From positions 1,006 through 7,397 of the forward strand of contig PMKX01000181.1 of the NCBI GenBank assembly GCA_003158705.1: a stretch of 6,392 nucleotides of DNA, written 5' to 3'. The stretch is from Actinomycetota bacterium. Lineage in GTDB: Bacteria; Actinomycetota; Thermoleophilia; UBA2241. The translations under genes and the position numbers were made by a program. The notes beneath the pieces were generated by a model. That model ran no database searches. It was given only the letters and a program-made list of their open reading frames with translations, and was not told where the DNA came from. This document shows positions 1 through 5,238 of this stretch, one piece after another; position 1 is the stretch's first letter, and every line of letters starts with the position of its first letter.

Positions 1-1565
1 CTCTGGCTGTAACGGACCGGCGGCTGCGTCTCCTTGCTCTCGCTGTGCAGGTCGAGCACGCCGAACACGTCGCCCTCGCTGCAGGGCACCAGGGCCCTGT
101 CACGCTGACTAGCGTACTTCTGGTAGACGCGCAGGAAGCCGGGCGTGGCCACCCTGCTGCCGCGAGCCAGGAACGGCTCAGTGCCGAGGCGCACGTCGAG
201 GCGCTGGCCCTCGATGACGGCTGCCGGCATGAGGGTGGCCAGAAAGCGGCGCACGACCAAGTCGTAGACCTTGTCGCGGTCGCCGCTCAGGACCGTCTTG
301 GGCACGTCGACCGGGTGCACCGGCGGATGGTCGGTGGAGCGCCGCGAGCCGGCCGTGGGCTTGAGTCGCGGCGTGGCAGCGAGCTCACGAGCCACGTCGG
401 CGACCGGCTCATGGCGGCTCAGCGTGGCGCAGATGGCGCCCAGTTCGAGCGAGGGCGGATACACCGTGTTGTCCGTACGCGGGTAGCTGATGAGGCCGTC
501 GAGATAGAGCGACTCGGCAGCGCGCATGGTACGTGACGGCGACACGCCGACGGCCGCGGCGGCGCTCATGAGCGCCGTGGTGTTGAACGGCGTCGGCGAC
601 GAGAGCTTGCGCGGCTTGACCGCATAGCCGGTGACGACGGCCTCGTCGGCGCGCGCACGGGCCAACGCCGCCTGTGCTTCTTGCTCGCTCTCGAAACGGC
701 CTTTGGCGTGGGCCACATCCACGGTCTGGCCGTCGCGCTCCAGCTGCGCCTTGATCTCCCAATACGGTACCGGCACGAAGGCGCGCCTTTGGAGCTCGCG
801 GTCGACGACCAGGCGCAGCGTGGGCGTCTGCACGCGACCGACGGAGAGGAACTCCGCGCCGTAGCGGTGCGACGCCAAGGAGATGAAGCGTGTGAGCACC
901 GCTCCCCAAATGAGGTCGATGTCCTGACGCGTATGAGCCGCCTCGGCCAAGCCGAAGTCGAGCGTGGTCGGCTTGGTGAAGGCGGCCTTGACCTCGGCTG
1001 CGGTGAGCGCGGAGTAGCGCGCCCGGTGGTGGCGGTCGACGACCTTGGCCGGGAGCATCGCCTTGGCGTGCGGCGTCGGATCGCCATCCTCGGCCACCGG
1101 CGCGACGACCTTGGCCGACGTGCCGCGCTTGCCGTCCTTCTCGGGCTTGTCGTGCGGATGACGTCTGAGCGCGTCGCCACGCAGGATCTCGAGCGCCTCG
1201 TGGCCGATGAGCTCGCCTTCGCGATCGTAGTCGGTAGCGATGATGACCTCGTCGGCGCCCTTGGCCACCGTGCGCAGAGCCGAAAGGATGCCGGCGCTGG
1301 CGTCGTCTGTGACCCAGGCAAGATCGGGCTTGCGGATCATGTCGCCCAGGTACTTCAGGCTCCAGCGCCGGTACGTGTCGGGGAACACGGTCTCCATGAC
1401 GTGACCGCTCAGCCCGATGGCCACGGTCGGCTCAGCCTTCCATTCGAACGCGTACGACTTGACCTTGCGGCGCCCACCGCCGTGCTGTCGGGTGGTGACG
1501 CCGCTGCCGAGGATCTGCGCGATCTTTTGGGCAGCCGAGTCTTTCTCGGTGATGATGAGCTTCAC
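1..1565 (-). CDS. topA: DNA topoisomerase I, archaeal-type (type IA), 3' end beyond the window
   Basis: This enzyme relaxes negatively supercoiled DNA in the cytoplasm by cutting one strand through a 5'-phosphotyrosine bond. The frame is open for 521 codons and runs off the left edge, so the C-terminus, where zinc-finger domains usually lie, is not seen. A TOPRIM domain starts at once: E7 in IITEK, then DYDREGE at residues 112-118, both metal-binding acidic sites. SVGRVQTPTL (241-250) and the catalytic motif SYPRTDNTVYP (360-370, nucleophile Y361) follow, then HPPVHPVD (413-420) and VVRRFLATL (437-445). The YPRTDNTVYP and HPPVHP forms, plus RYSALTAAEVKAAF (183-196), resemble archaeal TopA more than the usual bacterial enzyme, which has YMRTDS. 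Residues about 131-178 form a charged, Lys/Asp/His-rich insert at the end of TOPRIM. The GTG at 1565-1563 is the only start between the promoter and the first conserved residues; its ribosome site is weak. Family assignment is firm; the archaeal subtype is judged from motifs. Confidence 0.93.
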   Translation of the reverse strand, partial: MKLIITEKDSAAQKIAQILGSGVTTRQHGGGRRKVKSYAFEWKAEPTVAIGLSGHVMETVFPDTYRRWSLKYLGDMIRKPDLAWVTDDASAGILSALRTVAKGADEVIIATDYDREGELIGHEALEILRGDALRRHPHDKPEKDGKRGTSAKVVAPVAEDGDPTPHAKAMLPAKVVDRHHRARYSALTAAEVKAAFTKPTTLDFGLAEAAHTRQDIDLIWGAVLTRFISLASHRYGAEFLSVGRVQTPTLRLVVDRELQRRAFVPVPYWEIKAQLERDGQTVDVAHAKGRFESEQEAQAALARARADEAVVTGYAVKPRKLSSPTPFNTTALMSAAAAVGVSPSRTMRAAESLYLDGLISYPRTDNTVYPPSLELGAICATLSRHEPVADVARELAATPRLKPTAGSRRSTDHPPVHPVDVPKTVLSGDRDKVYDLVVRRFLATLMPAAVIEGQRLDVRLGTEPFLARGSRVATPGFLRVYQKYASQRDRALVPCSEGDVFGVLDLHSESKETQPPVRYSQ

Positions 1566-1605
1566 GAGGGCAGCGCGTCGCTTTCTACTCGAGCCGGACT
1601 GGGGA

Positions 1606-1626
1606 CGATGGCAGGTTATACCATCG
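1606..1626. repeat. Inverted repeat bracketing the topA -10 box
   Basis: CGATGG at 1606-1611 and CCATCG at 1621-1626 are perfect 6-base inverted arms separated by nine bases that contain the -10 box of the topA promoter. The symmetry and position would suit a small operator, but arms this short can occur by chance. No run of T follows on either strand, so it does not look like a terminator. Confidence 0.4.
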
Positions 1627-1643
1627 CCAGAGCGGCGTGTCGA
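1615..1643 (-). promoter_or_regulatory. Sigma70-type promoter for topA with extended -10
   Basis: On the minus strand a -35 box TCGACA (1643-1638, five of six to consensus) is followed by a 17-base spacer and a -10 box TATAAC (1620-1615, five of six). TG at 1623-1622 forms an extended -10. The predicted start of transcription is near 1608, leaving about 43 bases before the GTG of topA. The promoter lies in the gap after the STAS gene, so topA can be expressed separately, although read-through from upstream is not excluded because no terminator is visible in 1566-1670. Confidence 0.75.
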
Positions 1644-1670
1644 CGTGACAATGAACGGCGTTCGGGTGTA

Positions 1671-2018
1671 CTAGAAGGTCGCCAGCGCCTCGTCGCGAGT
1701 GGCGCAGACCACGAAGACCTTGTCGAGGCCGGTGATGGCGAGGATCTTCTGCACCGGCCTGCTCCGGGCCACCATGACGAGCTCCCCGCCGACGGTGTGC
1801 ACACGCTTGATGCCGCCGATGAGCACGCCCAAGGCCGTGGAGTCGATGAACGTCACCTGCGAAAGGTCGACCACCATGTTGGCGGCGCCTTCGTCGATGA
1901 GCGCCACGATCTCGTCCTTGAGCCTCGGCGCAGTGTAGAGGTCGACCTCGCCGGAGACCTCTACGAGGCCCAGCCCTTGGCGCACCATGGCGCGCTCGGC
2001 AGTGAACTCAGCGCTCAT
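1671..2018 (-). CDS. STAS-domain anti-sigma factor antagonist (SpoIIAA/RsbV-like)
   Basis: This 115-residue protein is a single STAS domain. The family acts in the cytoplasm in partner switching: the unphosphorylated form binds an anti-sigma kinase and frees the sigma factor, and phosphorylation by that kinase releases it. The hallmark FIDSTALGVL (57-66) is intact. S60, directly after D59, aligns with the phosphorylated serine of SpoIIAA (S58) and RsbV (S56). GEVDLYTAPRLKDEI (23-37) is the typical first strand and helix, and the C-terminal half keeps the usual pattern (GGELVMVARSRPVQKILAITGLDKVF, from about 77). The length is normal for the family. The ATG at 2018 overlaps the TGA of the upstream TPR gene (ATGA), so translation is probably coupled; no good ribosome site of its own is seen. 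No anti-sigma kinase or sigma factor gene lies in the window, so its partner is unknown. Confidence 0.93.
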   Translation of the reverse strand: MSAEFTAERAMVRQGLGLVEVSGEVDLYTAPRLKDEIVALIDEGAANMVVDLSQVTFIDSTALGVLIGGIKRVHTVGGELVMVARSRPVQKILAITGLDKVFVVCATRDEALATF

Positions 2019-2674
2019 GGCGAGGCGCTCGCGCTCGGCTGTGGCGGAGTCTGCGACGCGGTCTGCTGCTTGATCCAGGCCCTGATCGCCTGGGCGTCGG
2101 AACCGTTGGGCGCCAGCTGAAGGTAGCGGCTGAAGGCGAGCATGGCCGTGGTCGTGTCTTGGGCGGTGACCGCCGTAGAGCCCAGAGCGAGGAAGTACTC
2201 CGGATTGTTCGGCTTGAGCTCGGTGAGCTTCGTATACACCGCCTTGGCCTTGCTGTAGTCGCCCACGTTGCCGTAGATCTGCCCCAGCTGCAGCATGACC
2301 TGCTCGCGCGCCCGCTCGGCTACCACGCCCCTGGCCTTGGCGCGCACCTTCAGGTACTGCTGGTAGTAGCCGGCCGCCGCCGTGTAGTCGGCCTTCTGTG
2401 CCGGCGAGTTCTGGTCGTCACCGCCGGCACGGGACACGTAGAGTACGGCGAGCTGCTGGATGAGCGAGTAGTCCTTGGGCTTGGCGGCAAGCTGGCTCTT
2501 GAGGTCCTTGAGCTCCTGATCGGCGCCGTTGGGACCCTGTCCGCTCGACTGCTTGCCGCGGCAGGAAGTGAGCACACCCGAATAGCCGAAGATGAGGAAC
2601 GAGGCCATGAGCAGGGCCATGATGCCGAAGATCCACCTCTGCCAGAACCTCACACGCTGACGGTCGAGCAGCAT
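2015..2674 (-). CDS. Membrane-anchored TPR-repeat protein
   Basis: This 219-residue protein has a basic N-terminus, a hydrophobic segment at about residues 13-35 and a soluble repeat domain. The clearest TPR is at about 125-157 (QLGQIYGNVGDYSKAKAVYTKL then KPNN), with a second at about 158-191 (FLALGSTAVTAQDTTTAMLAFSRYLQLAPN). A more diverged helical pair spans about 66-118. Residues 51-66 are charged and may be a short helix. The tail (204-219) is rich in Gln, Pro and Ser and probably disordered. LTSC at 35-38 fits a lipobox, so the protein could be a lipoprotein rather than carry an uncleaved anchor; either way the TPR domain should face outside the cytoplasm. TPRs usually bind proteins, but no partner is evident. 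Its ATG directly follows the amidohydrolase stop (TAGATG), and its own stop overlaps the STAS start. The specific function is not recognised. Confidence 0.85.
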   Translation of the reverse strand: MLLDRQRVRFWQRWIFGIMALLMASFLIFGYSGVLTSCRGKQSSGQGPNGADQELKDLKSQLAAKPKDYSLIQQLAVLYVSRAGGDDQNSPAQKADYTAAAGYYQQYLKVRAKARGVVAERAREQVMLQLGQIYGNVGDYSKAKAVYTKLTELKPNNPEYFLALGSTAVTAQDTTTAMLAFSRYLQLAPNGSDAQAIRAWIKQQTASQTPPQPSASASP

Positions 2675-4135
2675 CTAGCCGGTCGCCTCCCTTGTGTCGC
2701 CGGCGGCCGTGTGCCACCAGCCTGACTCGGCCGCACCCACGTCGACGCCCCGGGCGACCCTGGCGCGCAGCTTCTCGCGCACCCGGAAGCTTTCGCCGCG
2801 GATGGTCTCCTCGTCGAGCCGTGTGAAGCTGCGGTCGCGATAGAGCACGTCGCCGTCGACGCAGGTGAAGAAGACGTCGTCCTGGTTGGCGCCGTAGACG
2901 AGCGCCGAGTACGGATTGTCGATGGGCGCGAAGTGCGAGCTGGAGACGTCGACGGCGATGAAGTCGGCGCGCTTGCCCGGCTCCAGCGAGCCGACGCGAT
3001 CGTCGAACCCGAGGGCCTCGGCGCCACCCAGGGTGGCGATGCGGATGCATTTCTGGGCGTCGAGCACACTCACGTCACGCTCCACGGCCCGATGCAGGAA
3101 CAGAGCCACACGCATCTCGTCGAACATGTCCATGATGTTGCTGGAGGCGGGGCTGTCCGTGCCAAAGCCCACGCGCACACCCTCGTGCATCAGGTCGCGC
3201 AACGGCGCGATGCCGCAACCGAGCTTGGCATTGCTCTTGGGGCAGTGGGCCACGGCGGCGTTCTTGGACTTGAGGATGCGGATGTCGTCGCTGTTGGCCT
3301 GCACGCAGTGCACGGCCAAGAAGTGCTCGTCGAACGCGCCCCATTGCTGCAGGTACTTGATGGGGCTCACCCCGTACGGCTGCACCAGCATGCGCTCCCA
3401 GCCGACCTTCTCGCGGAAGTCGTGCGCGAACCTGCCTGACCCTGAGCGGATGTAGGCCAGCTCTTCCCTACTCTCGGCGACGTGGCTGGCCACGCTCAGG
3501 CCCCTTTCGCGACAGTAGCTCGCGATCTCCTGGTACAGGCGGCTGGAGACCGTGTACGGCGCGTGTGGCGCGAGGCCGATCTCGACCAGCGGCGGCGCCG
3601 CAGCGCGGGCGGCCTGCACGCGCTGGTCCACGTCCGCCATGGTCTCGTCGAGGCGCTTGTCGTCGATGCCGAAGACCTCGAGATAGAGGCGGCCGCGCAG
3701 ACCGGCCTCGGTGACCGCCGCGGGCGTGACACCGGCGTAAGTAGAGTCGGCGATGGTCGTGATGCCCGAAGCCAGCGACTCGACCGCCCCGAGGCGGGCG
3801 CTGAGCAGATACTCCTCGGGTGTGAGGGAGGCCTTGACCTCCACCAGGTCGATGATCCAGTCGCCAAAGCCCTCATCGTCGAGGATGCCACGGAAGGTCG
3901 TGTACTCGAGGTGGCAGTGGGTGTTGACGAACCCCGGCATGATGATCGACTGCCCCAGGTCGTCCACCGCGGCCTGCGGATGCTCGCGACGCACGTCGCC
4001 GGCGGCGCCGACGGCGATGATCTGGCCGTCGCGCACGGCTACGGCGCCGTCGGCGATGGGAGCCGCCGATACCGGCAGCACCCACTCGGCGCGGTAGACC
4101 GTCACGTCAGGGCTGTGTGTGTTCGCTCGATCCAT
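2675..4135 (-). CDS. Amidohydrolase, MTA/SAH/aminofutalosine deaminase-like
   Basis: This 486-residue metal-dependent hydrolase belongs to the amidohydrolase superfamily, in the branch that deaminates adenosine-like compounds in the cytoplasm. The catalytic set is complete: the HxH metal pair H73/H75 in PGFVNTHCHLEYT, H191 in APHAPYT, H218 and E221 in SHVAE, H276 in AVHCVQ and D327 in GFGTDSPASSN. CPKSNAKLGCGIAPL (298-312) and the C-terminal SLEPGKRADFIAVD (383-396), which returns to the small beta domain, are typical of the MtaD/SAH deaminase group. The length is a little above the usual 430-450, with a tail of roughly 35 residues ending in SGWW and a short polar stretch. The frame stays open upstream to 4741, but a promoter and the divergent Asp23 gene lie there and family similarity starts just after MDRANTH, so the ATG at 4135 is chosen. 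Aminofutalosine deaminase (menaquinone route) and MTA/SAH deaminase remain equally possible; no neighbour decides it. Confidence 0.92.
   Translation of the reverse strand: MDRANTHSPDVTVYRAEWVLPVSAAPIADGAVAVRDGQIIAVGAAGDVRREHPQAAVDDLGQSIIMPGFVNTHCHLEYTTFRGILDDEGFGDWIIDLVEVKASLTPEEYLLSARLGAVESLASGITTIADSTYAGVTPAAVTEAGLRGRLYLEVFGIDDKRLDETMADVDQRVQAARAAAPPLVEIGLAPHAPYTVSSRLYQEIASYCRERGLSVASHVAESREELAYIRSGSGRFAHDFREKVGWERMLVQPYGVSPIKYLQQWGAFDEHFLAVHCVQANSDDIRILKSKNAAVAHCPKSNAKLGCGIAPLRDLMHEGVRVGFGTDSPASSNIMDMFDEMRVALFLHRAVERDVSVLDAQKCIRIATLGGAEALGFDDRVGSLEPGKRADFIAVDVSSSHFAPIDNPYSALVYGANQDDVFFTCVDGDVLYRDRSFTRLDEETIRGESFRVREKLRARVARGVDVGAAESGWWHTAAGDTREATG
2686..2690 (-). promoter_or_regulatory. 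Ribosome binding site of the TPR gene
   Basis: GGAGG on the minus strand, inside the last codons of the amidohydrolase gene, lies 11 bases before the ATG at 2674. The match is perfect and the spacing slightly long. It supports this start and shows that the TPR gene can recruit ribosomes by itself despite directly following the upstream stop codon. Confidence 0.65.
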
Positions 4136-4158
4136 GGGTATGACGCCGGGGTCGACAA
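4102..4158 (-). CDS. Possible short upstream ORF overlapping the amidohydrolase start
   Basis: The only good Shine-Dalgarno in the amidohydrolase leader, GGAGG at 4167-4163, sits 27 bases from that gene's ATG, too far to serve it. It lies four bases before a TTG (4158-4156) opening an 18-codon frame that ends at TGA 4104-4102, overlapping the first codons of the amidohydrolase gene in another frame. The peptide would read LSTPASYPWIERTHTALT (first residue as Met). It could be a leader that couples or tunes translation, or simply chance. A TTG start in a short frame is weak evidence. Confidence 0.2.
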   Translation of the reverse strand: MSTPASYPWIERTHTALT

Positions 4159-4178
4159 GGAGCCTCCACGGCCGAACG

Positions 4179-4207
4179 AGTATAGGGGAGCACCCAGGGG
4201 TTCGCAA
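4179..4207 (-). promoter_or_regulatory. Sigma70-type promoter for the amidohydrolase-TPR-STAS operon
   Basis: On the minus strand TTGCGA (4207-4202, four of six) is followed by a 17-base spacer and TATACT (4184-4179, five of six). Transcription would start near 4172, giving a leader of about 37 bases before the ATG at 4135. It lies back to back with the Asp23 promoter, the two -10 boxes being about 70 bases apart, so the two blocks could be co-regulated from this region. Confidence 0.6.
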
Positions 4208-4255
4208 ATGGAGGCCAAGCTGCCCGGTGGCGTTTCGCGGTTCGCCCGACATGTC

Positions 4256-4261
4256 TATAAT
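4256..4261 (+). promoter_or_regulatory. Perfect -10 box for the Asp23-GNAT-SGNH operon
   Basis: A perfect TATAAT stands out in GC-rich sequence 28 bases before the chosen GTG. The best spaced -35 candidates (around 4233-4239, TTTCGC or TTCGCG) match consensus poorly, so the promoter may need an activator or another sigma factor. The predicted start of transcription is near 4268, giving a short leader of about 20 bases that holds the ribosome binding site. Confidence 0.6.
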
Positions 4262-4279
4262 CGGGCCGGCGACAAATGT

Positions 4280-4286
4280 GAGGTGA
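4280..4286 (+). promoter_or_regulatory. Ribosome binding site deciding the Asp23 start
   Basis: GAGGTGA is a seven-base match to the complement of the 16S rRNA 3' end, and its GAGG core ends five bases before the GTG at 4289. This selects GTG 4289 over the GTG at 4283, which lies inside the site, and over the ATG at 4208, which lies upstream of the TATAAT box. Confidence 0.7.
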
Positions 4287-4288
4287 CC

Positions 4289-4633
4289 GTGTCCGACGAT
4301 CCGCAGAGTAGCTTCTCGCCCGATGTGATCACGTCGTACGTGTGGGATGCCATCAAGGAGATCCCCGGTGTGGCCGACCTGCACCGCCATCCCCTGCAGT
4401 CGCTGGGTGAGAAGGTGCACATCGAGGGCCGCGGGCCCGTGCGTCTGGACGAACAGGACGGGCGGGCGCTCGAGGTCCACATCGTGGTCTCCCCCGGTGC
4501 ACGCATTCCCGACGTCGCCGACAAGGTCGCCGAGGCGGCGGCCACGTACCTCGCCACCATGATCGGCGCCGAGATCGCCCACGTGCACGTGTTCGTCGAC
4601 GACGTCGCCATCGAGGACACGCCGGAGACGTGA
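4289..4633 (+). CDS. Asp23/Gls24 family protein
   Basis: This 114-residue protein matches the Asp23/Gls24 (DUF322) fold. The helix VITSYVWDAIKEIPGV (13-28) and the conserved GV are followed by a short segment with LG (39-40), a strand ALEVHIVVSPGARIPDVADKV (60-80) equivalent to the family's hydrophobic strand, Gly and I-x-x-V-A pattern, then a helix AEAAATYLATMIGAE (81-95) and the closing strand IAHVHVFVDDV (96-106). Family members have been tied to cell-envelope stress and membrane-associated roles in Gram-positive bacteria; here no partner membrane protein is adjacent, so its role is unknown. There is no signal peptide. GTG 4289 is chosen because GAGGTGA lies just ahead and the TATAAT at 4256 rules out transcription-linked starts further upstream. 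The same frame stays open far upstream, but that part is antisense to the amidohydrolase gene. Its stop overlaps the next start (GTGA). Confidence 0.85.
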   Translation: MSDDPQSSFSPDVITSYVWDAIKEIPGVADLHRHPLQSLGEKVHIEGRGPVRLDEQDGRALEVHIVVSPGARIPDVADKVAEAAATYLATMIGAEIAHVHVFVDDVAIEDTPET

Positions 4634-5238
4634 GAGCCATCGACCTGAACGGCGCCACGCGCGACGTGCTGGCGCCGGTCTGCCGCACGTGCGACTGGTG
4701 GCAGCGCGGCAGGCCCGCCGAGGATCGGCCTGCCTCACCATCGCCCCGCTTGACTTGGGAGTACGCCGTCGAGGCCGAGGCCGGCTTCTTTGGGCGTGCT
4801 CTCCTGGACGGCGACAAGGTGCTCGGCTGGATGCACACGGCCCCGGCCCACCTGGTCTCTTGCAGCCACAGCCTGCCGGCCGGCCCGCCGGCCGCCGACG
4901 CCTTCTTGCTCATGTGCTCCTACTTCTACGACGAGCAGTACCTGACCGGCTTTCAGCGCCTGCTCCAAGAGATCCAGGCCGCGCTCAAGCACAGGCGCGT
5001 GGCGGCGCTCGAAGCCTTCGCCGCCACGCGTTCGCCGGCGGAGGAGCGCTTTCGCGGCTACCTGCGCGAGGCCAACCTCTTCAATCCCGAAGTGCTGGAG
5101 GGCAACGGCTTCAGGCCGGTGCGACGCGTCGCTGACGTGAGCCGCTACCGACTGGAGCTGGCGACGCTGGTGGCGACCTCGCGGCGCAGCCGATCCTGGG
5201 AGGAACTCGAGCCGGGCGCCGCGGCACAGCCCGTATGA
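4630..5238 (+). CDS. Divergent GNAT-like acetyltransferase
   Basis: This 202-residue protein resembles a GNAT subfamily that begins with a short Cys/Trp-rich motif, here VCRTCDWWQ (17-25). It then has a strand region with FFGRALLDGDKVLGWMHTAPA (53-73), a segment DAFLLMCSYFYDEQYLTGFQRLLQ (90-113) where strand 4 meets the acetyl-CoA loop and helix 3, a strand VAALEAFA (124-131), and a closing LFNPEVLEGNGFRPVRRV (150-167) typical of the family's end (NGF then V-R). The loop normally reads R/Q-x-x-G-x-G/A; here YLTGFQ keeps one glycine and has Gln where the second Gly/Ala is expected, so acetyl-CoA binding may be weakened or lost. No substrate can be named. The GTG at 4630 overlaps the Asp23 stop (GTGA) and the ATG of the next gene overlaps its stop (ATGA), so translation is probably coupled. 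No other start lies before the CDWW motif. The fold call rests on pattern, not a search. Confidence 0.65.
   Translation: MRAIDLNGATRDVLAPVCRTCDWWQRGRPAEDRPASPSPRLTWEYAVEAEAGFFGRALLDGDKVLGWMHTAPAHLVSCSHSLPAGPPAADAFLLMCSYFYDEQYLTGFQRLLQEIQAALKHRRVAALEAFAATRSPAEERFRGYLREANLFNPEVLEGNGFRPVRRVADVSRYRLELATLVATSRRSRSWEELEPGAAAQPV

Noticed and set aside
1566..1670. Terminator between the STAS gene and topA
   Set aside because: The only inverted repeat has six-base arms, is centred on the promoter, and is not followed by T residues in either direction.
681..2120. A 479-codon open frame on the plus strand
   Set aside because: It runs antisense across topA, the STAS gene and the topA promoter; its translation has no recognisable motif and is low-complexity as expected of a GC-rich shadow frame.
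4208..4288. ATG at 4208 as an alternative start of the Asp23 gene
   Set aside because: The perfect TATAAT lies inside this stretch, GAGGTGA is well placed for GTG 4289, and the extra residues do not match the family.
3482..4288. Long plus-strand frame ahead of Asp23
   Set aside because: It is in frame with the Asp23 gene but antisense to the amidohydrolase, and its translation shows no family pattern.
4136..4741. Upstream extension of the amidohydrolase frame
   Set aside because: The extension lies antisense to the Asp23 gene and across the divergent promoters; family similarity begins only after the ATG at 4135.
4877..4894. GC-rich palindrome CGGCCGGC-CC-GCCGGCCG
   Set aside because: It encodes a Pro/Ala/Gly stretch inside the GNAT gene, has a two-base loop and no T-run; likely a by-product of base composition rather than a terminator.
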